Notes under the pieces: model-generated
Seen by the model: the letters and a program-made list of their open reading frames with translations, nothing else
Database searches by the model: none
What the model was told of the DNA's origin: nothing
Position numbers and translations under genes: made by a program
Shown here: piece by piece, positions 1 to 7,156 of the stretch
Layout of the letters: every line of letters begins with the position of its first letter
How positions within the stretch are numbered: position 1 is the stretch's first letter
Assembly (NCBI RefSeq): GCF_007665395.1
Contig: NZ_VDND01000018.1
Location: 1-46,729, forward strand
Length of the DNA stretch: 46,729 bases
Source of the DNA: Pseudomonas oryzihabitans
GTDB lineage: Bacteria; Pseudomonadota; Gammaproteobacteria; Pseudomonadales; Pseudomonadaceae
Reading direction: 5' to 3'

Positions 1-1164
1 GTTGGTCTGCTCGGCGACCGAACGGATGACGTCCAGCACCTGGCTGATGTCGCGGGTCTGCTCCGCCAGTTGGCGCGCCTGCTCGCTGGCGCCCAGCACG
101 TTTTCGGTCAGCACCTCGATGGCGCCCAGGGTATCGCCCAGCTGGCGCTGGCCCTGGCGGGCGGTATCGGCGGCCTGGCGCGAGTCGGCCGAGGTCGAGG
201 TGGCGTTGCCGGCCACCTCGTCCACCGCCTGGCTCATTTCGGTGACGGCGGTGGCGGCCATTTCGATCTCGCTGTTTTGCTGTTGCAGGCCGTGGGCGCT
301 CTCCTGCATCACCGCGGTCATTTCCTCGGCGGCCGAGGCCAACTGGGTGGCGGAATGGCCCAGGTGCCCCAGGGTGTCGCGCAGGTTGGTCTGCATCTGC
401 TGCATGGCCTGCATGAGCTGGGCGGCTTCGTCGTGACCGCGGGTATCCAGGGTTTGGGTCAGGTCGCCGCTGGCGATGGCCTTGGCGGTAAGCACCGCCT
501 CGGCGAGGGGGCGGGTAAGACTCAGGGTCAGGCGCCAGGCCAGCAGCAGGGTCAGGCCCAGGGCCAGGCCGATGGCGATCCAGGTGACCACCTTGGCTTC
601 GCCGTAGGTTTCGCTCGAGACGACCATGGCCTCATTCATTTCGGCCTCATTGACCTTGCGCAGGGCCTCGGTGTTCTCGTTCATCTTCCCACCCAGCTGC
701 GCCATGCCTGCTTGCACCATGGCGCGCGCCTCATCCACCTTGCCGGCGCCCACCAGCTCAGCCAACCGGTTGATGTCGTTCAGGTATTCCCGGTGTACCT
801 GCCGCAGATTCTCCAGCGCCTGCCGCTCCTGGTCCGAGTTGACCAGTTTGTCGTAGCGGGCAAAGGCCGCCGCGACCTCGTTGCTCTGGGAGTCGATCTT
901 CTTGCGGGTGTTGGCCACGGTGACGGGATCGGGAATGGCCAACAGGCGCAGCACCTCGATCCGGGTGCGCGCGAGCAGCAAGGCCAGGTTGTCGGCCTCG
1001 ACGATGCTGGGGACGTTGTTGGTCTGGATGATCAGGCTCTGGTCGCGGGTCTGCGACAACTTCAGGATGCCGAAGACACCCACGCTGGCGACCAGGATGG
1101 CCAGGAGGCTGAAGCACAACAGGCTGCGGGTAGCGATGTTGAACGAGCGGAAGGTCATGTCCAT
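1..1164 (-). CDS. Methyl-accepting chemotaxis protein, C-terminus cut by window edge
   Basis: Transmembrane chemoreceptor that would signal to CheA/CheW. The 388 residues present hold, in order, an N-terminal membrane helix (about 12-32), a periplasmic helical region of the four-helix-bundle type (about 36-190), a second membrane helix (about 191-211), a HAMP segment and the first half of the cytoplasmic signalling domain. The frame is still open at base 1, just before the expected hairpin tip, so roughly 150 residues are missing. The start is ATG at 1164; a second in-frame ATG two codons on (1158) is possible, and neither has a strong ribosome site. The protein is very similar by eye along its whole visible length to the receptor at 26973-28598, which points to duplication. 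A FliA-type promoter lies 27 bases upstream. The ligand cannot be told from the sequence. Confidence 0.93.
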   Translation of the reverse strand, partial: MDMTFRSFNIATRSLLCFSLLAILVASVGVFGILKLSQTRDQSLIIQTNNVPSIVEADNLALLLARTRIEVLRLLAIPDPVTVANTRKKIDSQSNEVAAAFARYDKLVNSDQERQALENLRQVHREYLNDINRLAELVGAGKVDEARAMVQAGMAQLGGKMNENTEALRKVNEAEMNEAMVVSSETYGEAKVVTWIAIGLALGLTLLLAWRLTLSLTRPLAEAVLTAKAIASGDLTQTLDTRGHDEAAQLMQAMQQMQTNLRDTLGHLGHSATQLASAAEEMTAVMQESAHGLQQQNSEIEMAATAVTEMSQAVDEVAGNATSTSADSRQAADTARQGQRQLGDTLGAIEVLTENVLGASEQARQLAEQTRDISQVLDVIRSVAEQTN

Positions 1165-1190
1165 TTACCGATAGTGATTGTGCTAAGCAC

Positions 1191-1215
1191 AACGGCAATG
1201 GCCAGGATTACTTGA
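1191..1215 (-). promoter_or_regulatory. Candidate sigma-28 (FliA) promoter of the chemoreceptor at 1-1164
   Basis: On the minus strand TCAAGT is followed by 13 bases and GCCGTT, the spacing and sequence type of Pseudomonas flagellar sigma-factor promoters. The same arrangement, TCAAGT-N13-GCCGCT, precedes the paralogous receptor at 26973, and the flanking bases AATC are also shared. Conservation in front of two paralogues supports function. Confidence 0.55.
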
Positions 1216-1477
1216 ATGCGGAGGGCGGGGGCGGGCCATTCCGCTGACAGATGGTGAAGCGGGGCGCCTGACGTCAGCATCGCGTTCGGCATGACGGCGA
1301 TTGCTCCGGCGTGTCGTGCGCTACGGGCTAATCGTCGGCAGGCGTCCAACCAACGGTTGTCAAGGCTAAGTAGAGATGTCGCACTTATGACTAAGTAAAA
1401 ATGTCACTATGACCTATGGTGATTGCGCGGGGAGCCAATAATCGAACGCCATAACACTTCGCTTAGCCAGGTATGGA
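1216..1477. other. Intergenic boundary region without a gene
   Basis: No convincing coding frame. It lies between the start of the chemoreceptor and the end of the broken TraX-like gene. Its right half holds the two CTAAGTA repeats listed separately. Composition changes from GC-rich on the chemoreceptor side to more AT-rich on the accessory side. Confidence 0.5.
1366..1405 (+). repeat. Two imperfect 15-bp direct repeats, possible insertion-sequence end
   Basis: CTAAGTAGAGATGTC (1366-1380) recurs as CTAAGTAAAAATGTC (1391-1405), 13 of 15 positions identical, with a 25-base period. Multiple short direct repeats near a terminus are typical of IS21-family ends, where they bind transposase. No transposase gene lies next to them, so this would be a leftover end. 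The family assignment is inference. Confidence 0.35.
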
Positions 1478-2202
1478 TCAACCGACGAAGTCGATGAGGT
1501 ATAGGGCGATCAGATGGCCTGGGTAGAAGCAGTAACCCCATCGACGGACTGTCCAGATCTTCAGGTCGTAGGAGCAACGTAGCAGCCAAAGCCCGAGGAC
1601 AAGGGCGATGAACGCTACCAGCAAAATAAGCGCGCCGAAGAGCGGCGGATCCCAGTCTTCCACCCAGCGATTGCGACAGTTGGCTAGTACGCAGAGAACG
1701 GCAGATAGGAGCCAGAGCAGGCCTGGCCGGCGTATGGCGAGGAGCGGCGCCGCGGGTAGTAGCGTGCCGAAGACGCCGTACATCAGCCGTTCGCGAATGA
1801 GCACGGCGACACCGACGCCAATCACCACCAGCAGCAGACCTTCGCGACCGCGATGGTGAACCCCCAGACAATCGATAACCCCAACATCAACGAGTACATG
1901 ACATTGAGCGTACCGCTGTCGCTGGAGAGGAGCCGAAACGGCAGCTCGGAAATGACGGCAAATACCGTCATCCAGATCAGGTAGCGAGCGTTGCTTTCGG
2001 TATAGAGGTCGTCTGCCGGCGAGCGGGCGATGTTGGCGGCGATCCCCAGACAGAACAAAGGGAAGGCCAAGCGACCTACGATGAAAAGCCAATCAATGCT
2101 AGGCCACAGGTAGCGTAGATGATCCAGCACCATGGTAAGGATCGCGAGCCACTTGATCAGATCCAGGCCATTGTCTCGATTGTGCTCCTTCATCCCAGCC
2201 AT
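1478..2202 (-). pseudogene. TraX-family membrane protein, frameshifted
   Basis: TraX-family proteins are multi-pass membrane proteins; the F-plasmid member acetylates pilin, but chromosomal members are of unknown role. The first frame (2202 to about 1840) opens with LDLIKWLAILTMVLDHLRYL-like sequence, and the second frame (to the stop at 1478) ends with the family's GYCFYPGHLIALYL-type motif, so together they make one full-length protein. Reading must shift at about 1838-1850: frame one otherwise ends at 1822 after a run of tryptophans. Losing one base (or gaining two) explains it. The gene starts on the last bases of the YqaA-like gene, with ATG at 2202 or at 2193 (ATGA overlap). A sequencing error cannot be excluded. 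Confidence 0.7.
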
Positions 2203-2630
2203 CCCAGCGTTAGCCCGGCGAGTACCAGATACCGAGCGACTTTGGCCAGTGCGACGAGCACCAGAAAGCTCCAGAAAGGCTCACGCAGAATCCCTGCTAC
2301 GACGGTAATCGGATCACCGATTATGGGCACCCAGCTGAACAGCAGCGATCCACGACCATAGCGCTGATACGCCCTTTGCGCCTTTTCCAGCTTCTCCGGG
2401 CTGATCGGAAACCAGCGTTTATGTCGATAGCGCTCAACCGAGCGGCCAAGCCACCAGTTCACGACGGAGCCCAGTACATTGCCCACCGTCGCGACCAGCA
2501 CCAGCATCTATGTCTGGTACCGCTCAGTCGCCAACAGTCCAACCAGTACGGCCTCCGACTGCAAGGGCAGCAGCGTTGCAGCGCCGAAAGCCGCGACGAA
2601 TAGGCCCAGGTAGCCGGATAGCTCCCACAT
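2190..2630 (-). pseudogene. YqaA/DedA-type membrane protein interrupted by an in-frame TAG
   Basis: YqaA-like proteins are small inner-membrane proteins related to the DedA/SNARE-associated family, probably transporters or lipid-linked. Reading from ATG 2630 gives 40 codons with the family's ATLLP...SEAVL start, then TAG at 2508-2510. The same frame continues from ATG 2507 for 105 codons with VATVGNVLGS and the SWVPIIGDP motif. From memory of E. coli YqaA, a tryptophan sits where the TAG falls, so one TGG to TAG change would explain the break. The start is 4 bases after the rcnA stop, so it was translationally coupled to the nickel exporter. Readthrough, or restart at 2507, might give product, but the shorter form lacks the first membrane segment. 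Confidence 0.7.
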
Positions 2631-2634
2631 TAGG

Positions 2635-3750
2635 CTAGGCGCTCAGGCCGATCCACCCGTGGATCCCTACGTAAATGCCGACTCCGATGATCAACAGGCT
2701 GGATAGGTAAGGAGCTCGCCGAGCGGCAGCGCTCAGCCAAGGCCACCGACTGGAAGCATGGCGGGCGCCTATGGCAGCCGCTGCACCGACAGTCACCAGG
2801 GTAACGGCCAGGCCGACGCTGAAGCACAACACGAGTACCGCCCCCAGCGCGATCTGCTTCACTTGTAGGCAAAGCAGCAGGACGGTAATGGCCGCTGGGC
2901 AGGGTATCAGCCCCCCCGTGAGCCCGAAGAGGAGGATCTGGCCCGTGGTGACATTCTGGTTGCTAAAGCGCGTCCGGATGTCATTGGCATGCGCCAGCTC
3001 GTGGGCATCCTGATAGCCCTCGGTGACGAGCGCCAGACCTTCCTGGTGGCCGTGATGATGATCGTGCTCCTGGAACGACAGATCGTAATCGTGAGAGTGG
3101 CCGGCATGCCCCAGGCTTAGGCGAACGTTGAATTCGTGGGGCTCGGGTATCTCGCCGACGGACTCCAGATAGGCACCATGATCGACGAAACGAAAGTGCT
3201 GGATCGCACCGTCTGGGCGGGCGGTGCTTAGGATCACTTCAGAGGCCGGCCAGGCATGCCCCTTCAAGGACTTCAGCCGCCAACGTGGCGGCACGCCGTC
3301 CTCAAAGATCGACAGCTCGACCCACCCATGCCCGGTATCGATGCGGCGCGTTTCATCGTGGTGGTGATCATGAGCGGCATGCCCCTCTTGGGCATGCCAT
3401 AGCCGCTCACCCCGCCATGTACGCCAGAGCATCCACAACGCTATCGAGATGATGATGGCAGCCGAGGCCAGTTGGAAATAGGGCTCGGTAGTCTCTGCGT
3501 CTAGGCCTTGCCCAACATACATGCCGACCATGGCCACCAGCCAAACCACGGCCGTATGGGACAGTGTGGCAGCCAGACCCAGCAGCACCGCCTGCTTGAC
3601 CGTGCCACGCACCGCCACGATGAAAGCAGCCATCATGGTCTTCGAATGCCCAGGCTCCAGGCCATGCAGGGCACCCAACAAGATAGCGCTCGGGAAATAT
3701 AGCCAGGCGGGCGAGGCACCCTGTTGCAGCAGGTCAGCAAAGCTAGACAT
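2635..3750 (-). CDS. rcnA: Nickel/cobalt exporter, NicO/RcnA family
   Basis: Inner-membrane efflux protein for Ni(II)/Co(II). The 371 residues show the family's LLGALHGLEPGHSKTMMAAF segment near residues 24-44, a long cytoplasmic middle loop rich in histidine (clusters near residues 118-130 and 215-235) that should bind metal, and the second conserved block with GLIPCPAAITVLL near residue 280. Several membrane helices flank the loop. It lies 11 bases downstream of the CsoR-family sensor gene in the same orientation, so it should share the sensor-controlled promoter. The middle loop is longer than in E. coli RcnA. Metal specificity is inferred from the family and from the neighbouring sensor. 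Confidence 0.9.
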   Translation of the reverse strand: MSSFADLLQQGASPAWLYFPSAILLGALHGLEPGHSKTMMAAFIVAVRGTVKQAVLLGLAATLSHTAVVWLVAMVGMYVGQGLDAETTEPYFQLASAAIIISIALWMLWRTWRGERLWHAQEGHAAHDHHHDETRRIDTGHGWVELSIFEDGVPPRWRLKSLKGHAWPASEVILSTARPDGAIQHFRFVDHGAYLESVGEIPEPHEFNVRLSLGHAGHSHDYDLSFQEHDHHHGHQEGLALVTEGYQDAHELAHANDIRTRFSNQNVTTGQILLFGLTGGLIPCPAAITVLLLCLQVKQIALGAVLVLCFSVGLAVTLVTVGAAAAIGARHASSRWPWLSAAARRAPYLSSLLIIGVGIYVGIHGWIGLSA

Positions 3751-3761
3751 GGTGGGGCGGC

Positions 3762-4055
3762 CTACAGGTACTTGGTGATTTGCTTGAACTCTTCTAGCGA
3801 GGCCTGCCCGCCATTCACTACCGCTTCCATCGTGTCTTCAAGACAGTGATCGATGTGATCCTGGATCAGCGTGCGTTTCGCCTGGCAGACGGCCTTTTCA
3901 ACCGCGTGCAGTTGCTGGGCGATGTCTACGCAGCCCCGGCCTTCTTCGATCATCTGGATGATGCTGCGCAGATGTCCGTCCGCTCGCTTGAGACGCTTGA
4001 TGATCGCCTCATGAGACTGATGGGTATGGGGATGGGAGTGATCATGCTCGCTCAT
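3762..4055 (-). CDS. CsoR/RcnR-family metal-sensing repressor, DmeR/InrS-like
   Basis: A 97-residue all-helical DNA-binding repressor that releases DNA on binding metal. Candidate ligands are Cys42, His67 and Cys71, the Cys-His-Cys set of CsoR-like sensors, with an added His-rich N-terminus (His4, 6, 8, 10, 12, 15) as in nickel sensors InrS and DmeR. Classical RcnR has His rather than Cys at the last position, so this is not a plain RcnR, and the Cu sensor CsoR lacks the His-rich tail. Together with the adjacent exporter gene this favours Ni/Co sensing. It is the first gene of the leftward unit and faces the C7G6 palindrome at 4095-4113, the expected operator. Copper sensing remains an alternative. 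Confidence 0.88.
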   Translation of the reverse strand: MSEHDHSHPHTHQSHEAIIKRLKRADGHLRSIIQMIEEGRGCVDIAQQLHAVEKAVCQAKRTLIQDHIDHCLEDTMEAVVNGGQASLEEFKQITKYL

Positions 4056-4094
4056 GACTTGAGCCCTCCGTGAGGATCAATTAGGCTTGCATGC

Positions 4095-4113
4095 TATCCC
4101 CCCCGGGGGGATA
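4095..4113. promoter_or_regulatory. C/G-tract palindrome, likely operator of the CsoR-family sensor
   Basis: TAT, seven C, six G, ATA: the TAnnC-tract/G-tract layout bound by RcnR, DmeR and many CsoR-family proteins. It lies 39 bases before the sensor start on the left and 59 bases before the His-rich gene start on the right, so one site could control both divergent units. Confidence 0.75.
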
Positions 4114-4172
4114 CGATCAAGCAGGTGTCTGGTTTCTTCCCGGCACCTGCTCAGTTGGGCTGGCGGAGCTTC

Positions 4173-4511
4173 ATGGCTAAACGAATCCGATCAATCATCG
4201 TTGTATGCTCGCTGCTGCTCGCCGTCATGACGGCGTGGACGGCGCATGCCTCGACATCGTTGATCACCGGTCATTCGCACAGCCTGGAAAGCAACGAGGA
4301 CAGCGCCCACTCGCATGATGATCACGGTTCCGATCACGGCCACACGCCGTTGATGGGCGATCATCAGCATGAGGTGCCCCACCTCGGCGCGCCCCCTGCA
4401 ATCAGGTACCCGACGTCAGTCTCCTTCCTAACCGGTGAGCGTTCCTATCCGCTTCCCATCGCGCCTGTATTCCAGATAAAACGCCCCCCGCGCCCTCAGT
4501 CCGTGCTCTGA
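4173..4511 (+). CDS. Small exported His-rich protein of the nickel/cobalt locus
   Basis: A 112-residue protein of unknown family. It has an N-terminal signal peptide (positive MAKRIRS, then a hydrophobic stretch, cleavage probably after the HA of TAHA near residue 27) and a mature part whose first half is packed with His, Asp and Ser (HSHS, HSHDDHGSDHGH, HQHEVPH), a likely metal-binding segment in the periplasm. The C-terminal third is Pro/Arg-rich. The start was set at ATG 4173 because GCGGAG lies 5 bases before it and the signal peptide begins there; the longer reading from 4125 would start only 11 bases from the operator. It is first in the rightward unit. CzcI-like small metal-resistance proteins are an analogy only. 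Confidence 0.8.
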   Translation: MAKRIRSIIVVCSLLLAVMTAWTAHASTSLITGHSHSLESNEDSAHSHDDHGSDHGHTPLMGDHQHEVPHLGAPPAIRYPTSVSFLTGERSYPLPIAPVFQIKRPPRPQSVL

Positions 4512-4558
4512 CCTCTGGCCTTTTTCGGCCCAAGACCACTGAGACTTAGGATCCGTTT

Positions 4559-5293
4559 ATGTACACGTTCACCTCCAATGGGAGGCCGGCATGCGTCTCG
4601 ACGATGCGCCGTCCGCTCCTGTTTCTCTTCGCCTGCCTGACCCTGCTGCTGGGTGCCAGTGATGCCCTGGCTCATGCCGTCGCGGAAGGTGACAAGGGCT
4701 TCATCCAGGAAAGTTCGGGAGTGATGCTGCTCCCGTTCATCTACATGGGCGCCAAGCACATGATCACCGGGTACGACCACCTGCTGTTCTTGTTTGGCGT
4801 GATCTTCTTTGTCTACCGCCTCAAGGATGTCGGCCTGTATGTCACCCTTTTTGCGGTAGGACATTCCGTGACACTGCTGTTTGGCGTCCTCACGAACATC
4901 AGCGTCAGCTCCTATGTTATCGACGCCATCATTGGTTTTTCCGTGGTGTACAAGGCGCTCGACAACCTGGGAGCGTTCCAGCGGTGGTTCGGCTATCAGC
5001 CAAACACACGGGTGGCCACCTTGGTGTTTGGCTTGCTCCACGGCTTCGGATTGGCAACCAAGGTTCAGGAGTTCGAGATCTCCCCAGACGGACTGATCCC
5101 CAATCTGCTGGCGTTCAACGTCGGCGTAGAAATTGGCCAGCTCCTCGCGCTCAGCGCCATCTTGATCGTGATGGGCTACTGGCGCCGAACCGCGAGCTTC
5201 TGGCGCCACGCCTACACGGCCAACGTCGCCATGATGAGCGCAGGCTTCTTGCTCATGGGCTTTCAGATCACCGGCTTCATCACTTCCGTTTGA
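4559..5293 (+). CDS. HupE/UreJ-like membrane protein, probable Ni/Co permease or accessory
   Basis: A 244-residue membrane protein. After a signal sequence ending near the ALA of SDALAHAV it has about six hydrophobic segments with the conserved polar motifs of the HupE/UreJ group: GYDHLLFLFG near residue 70, GHSVTLLFG near 102, and LLHGFGLA near 160, whose His and Asp residues are thought to coordinate nickel. HupE/UreJ proteins of hydrogenase and urease operons take up nickel, but this subgroup occurs in metal-resistance loci without such enzymes, and direction of transport is unknown. AGGA lies a suitable distance before ATG 4559; an in-frame ATG at 4604 would give a more standard signal peptide. 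It follows the His-rich gene by 47 bases and precedes the anchor gene by 9. Confidence 0.85.
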   Translation: MYTFTSNGRPACVSTMRRPLLFLFACLTLLLGASDALAHAVAEGDKGFIQESSGVMLLPFIYMGAKHMITGYDHLLFLFGVIFFVYRLKDVGLYVTLFAVGHSVTLLFGVLTNISVSSYVIDAIIGFSVVYKALDNLGAFQRWFGYQPNTRVATLVFGLLHGFGLATKVQEFEISPDGLIPNLLAFNVGVEIGQLLALSAILIVMGYWRRTASFWRHAYTANVAMMSAGFLLMGFQITGFITSV

Positions 5294-5302
5294 GGACTCG
5301 AC

Positions 5303-5983
5303 ATGTTCAATTCCCCCCTGCCTACTGCCGCTGATCTTCCCTCCAGTGCCCAGCTACTACGCTCCACCGCCATCGCTCTGCTCGTCGCCACCGGCCTTCT
5401 GGTCACCGTAGTCATGCCCTCTGAATACGCCATCGATCCCACCGGCTTGGGCCGCGTCCTTGGCTTGCAGCAAATGGGTGAGATGAAGATCGCGCTGGCC
5501 AATGAGGCGTTGGCGGAAACCCAGGCGGCACCTGCCACCTCTGGTTCGGTACCGAGCCAGGCTACTGCAGCACCCGCCACAGCCATGCGTGCTACAGGCA
5601 ATCAGTCGGTGCCCACTACAGCAGTAGCACCGGCACCGACCGCAGCCCCATCAGCCGCCCCGGTTAAAAGCGATACGATGACCATCAACCTCAAGCCTGG
5701 CGAAGGGCGTGAGATAAAACTGGAAATGGTGAAGGGCGCCAAGGTGCGCTACGAGTGGACGACGTCGGGCAGTGCGGTGAATTTCGATACCCACGGCGAA
5801 CCCTACAACGGAGCAAAGGGGTACTACCACAGCTACAGCAAGGGCAAGCAGGTTACGAGCGATACCGGAGAGTTCACTGCGCTGTTTGACGGAACACATG
5901 GGTGGTTCTGGCGTAATCGCGGCGATGCGCCTGTGAGCATTTCGCTCAGCTTTAAGGGCGAATACTCCAATATCAAGCGATAG
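5303..5983 (+). CDS. Single-pass membrane-anchored periplasmic protein
   Basis: A 226-residue protein of unknown function, of the type named transmembrane anchor protein in annotations. It has a short cytoplasmic start, one membrane helix (about residues 22-41), a linker rich in Ala, Pro, Thr and Ser (about 75-125), and a compact C-terminal domain from about residue 128 with aromatic-rich motifs such as YEWTTSG, GYYHSYSKG and HGWFWRN. The C-terminal part would lie in the periplasm and looks like a small beta-rich domain. GAGGACTCGAC directly before the ATG is a good ribosome site. The 9-base gap to the HupE-like gene suggests a partner of that membrane protein. Confidence 0.82.
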   Translation: MFNSPLPTAADLPSSAQLLRSTAIALLVATGLLVTVVMPSEYAIDPTGLGRVLGLQQMGEMKIALANEALAETQAAPATSGSVPSQATAAPATAMRATGNQSVPTTAVAPAPTAAPSAAPVKSDTMTINLKPGEGREIKLEMVKGAKVRYEWTTSGSAVNFDTHGEPYNGAKGYYHSYSKGKQVTSDTGEFTALFDGTHGWFWRNRGDAPVSISLSFKGEYSNIKR

Positions 5984-6034
5984 CCAGCTGCTCACCGATT
6001 ACCCGACTGACTCCACCTGTCAGAGAGAACCTCC

Positions 6035-6154
6035 ATGAACGCAATCCAGATTTTTCTACGCATCGCTCTAGCCGTTGTTTTGCTGGGATCACTCACTGCC
6101 TGTGGCGACAGCTCAACAAAGAGCGAAAAAGAGCACGGTCACTCCCACGAGTAG
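6035..6154 (+). CDS. 39-residue lipoprotein with His-rich tail
   Basis: A short gene: MNAIQIFLRIALAVVLLG then the lipobox LTAC (Cys at residue 23), so signal peptidase II would leave a lipid-anchored peptide of only 17 residues ending in HGHSHE. It starts 51 bases after the anchor-protein stop with a purine-rich GAGAGAA site before the ATG, and is the last gene of the rightward metal unit. The His-rich end suggests metal binding at the membrane surface. It is supported by the lipobox, the His pattern shared with its operon and its position, although it is very short. Confidence 0.65.
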   Translation: MNAIQIFLRIALAVVLLGSLTACGDSSTKSEKEHGHSHE

Positions 6155-6562
6155 AAGCTCAGCAGGGGCCGCGCCAGCGGTCCTTGCTGATCCATCCGCT
6201 CCGTGCGGACGTCATGTGGATTAGTGGTTGCTGCAATAGATGATCGCGATAGCATATTGCCAGGTATCTACATGTATCCCTATCGATCCGCTTCGGCTGC
6301 AAAACCAGTAGGCTAGCCGCCTGGCGTGATCGGGACATTACTATCCGGCCGTAACAAGCGGTACTTAGTTCGGTCACGCGTCGACGCCCAGTCGAGCTTC
6401 AGCGAATCGGGTATTGGCGAACGGCCCGGCGAGGCGGGCGTGGCTGAGGCCCATTCGCGGCGGCGTGACGAGCAAGACGCTCACCCCGGCGGAGGTAAGC
6501 GCCTGCTTTGTGCCTCGAACCCTCGCGGTGCGAGGACTCGGGGCTACCGGGTCGAAAGGCTG
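6155..6562. other. Gene-free stretch between metal locus and NYN gene
   Basis: Open frames here are short and show no family features. The left part (to about 6400) is AT-richer than the right. The only structure noted is the small hairpin at 6521-6535 behind the NYN gene. This is the probable right edge of the accessory block. Confidence 0.45.
6521..6535 (-). terminator. Small hairpin downstream of the NYN-domain gene
   Basis: CCTCGC-ggt-GCGAGG, a perfect 6-bp stem, lies 28 bases beyond the NYN stop codon. Only GGGTT follows on the minus strand, so it is at best a weak intrinsic terminator. Confidence 0.3.
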
Positions 6563-7156
6563 CTACCGGGCGATCGCCGCCTCGATGTCCTTGAACTCCA
6601 CCACTCGAACATAGGGTGCGATCTCGCCGCTGATGGAAAAATGGGCGCCGATCACGGTGACCTCGACGCCTTCGTTTTCCACCAGGTACTGGACGACCTC
6701 ATGGAAGTCGCCGTCGCCGGCCACCAGGTAGAGCTTCTTCCAGCCACGCTTCGCATAGGAGCGCATCAGGTTGAAGGCAAGACCGACGTCCACGCCCTTT
6801 TGGCTCTTGGTCAGGTATTGCTCGCCCGTCTCCGGATGGAGGATAGGACCACCACCCACGGACGCCGGCCATTCGTGGGCCTTGCTTTGCAGCCAGTAGA
6901 GCTTGACCCGCAACCCCGCGCCCTTTGGCGGCGCCGAGCTGAGGAATTTGTTGAAGCCGGTCTGGGCGATGGTCGGCGGATCGCTATCGCAGTTGAAGTA
7001 ATAGGCGTCGCCGATGGGTTCGCCGGCGTCCTGCTCGATGAAAAGACGAAGCTTCAGATAGTCGAATTTGGCACCGGAGATAGAGCCATTCCAGGCGCTC
7101 AGGGCATAGGCGCCGTCGACGAACCACGCCACGCCCGCTCGATTTGTAGTTGGCAT
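6563..7156 (-). CDS. NYN-domain protein (LabA/DUF88 type), putative RNase
   Basis: A 197-residue single-domain protein with the NYN fold, a PIN-like nuclease fold with an acidic active site. Visible markers are the N-terminal WFVDGAY (Asp14), the central QKGVDVGLAFNLM near residues 121-133, and LVAGDGDF near residues 145-152, which supply the family's conserved aspartates. No extra OST-HTH or zinc domain is present. It stands alone: the flanking gaps are about 400 and 680 bases and neighbours are unrelated. RNA cleavage is inferred from the family; a target is not known. Start ATG 7156 lies directly before the FVDGAY strand, as usual for the family. Confidence 0.85.
   Translation of the reverse strand: MPTTNRAGVAWFVDGAYALSAWNGSISGAKFDYLKLRLFIEQDAGEPIGDAYYFNCDSDPPTIAQTGFNKFLSSAPPKGAGLRVKLYWLQSKAHEWPASVGGGPILHPETGEQYLTKSQKGVDVGLAFNLMRSYAKRGWKKLYLVAGDGDFHEVVQYLVENEGVEVTVIGAHFSISGEIAPYVRVVEFKDIEAAIAR

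Noticed and set aside
70..1215. Long plus-strand frame opposite the chemoreceptor
   Set aside because: Gly/His/Gln/Leu-rich translation with no family features; it is the antisense shadow of the chemoreceptor signalling domain.
6500..6545. tRNA-like GGTTCGA sequence on the minus strand
   Set aside because: The surrounding bases do not form a T-stem or acceptor stem, so it is not a tRNA gene.
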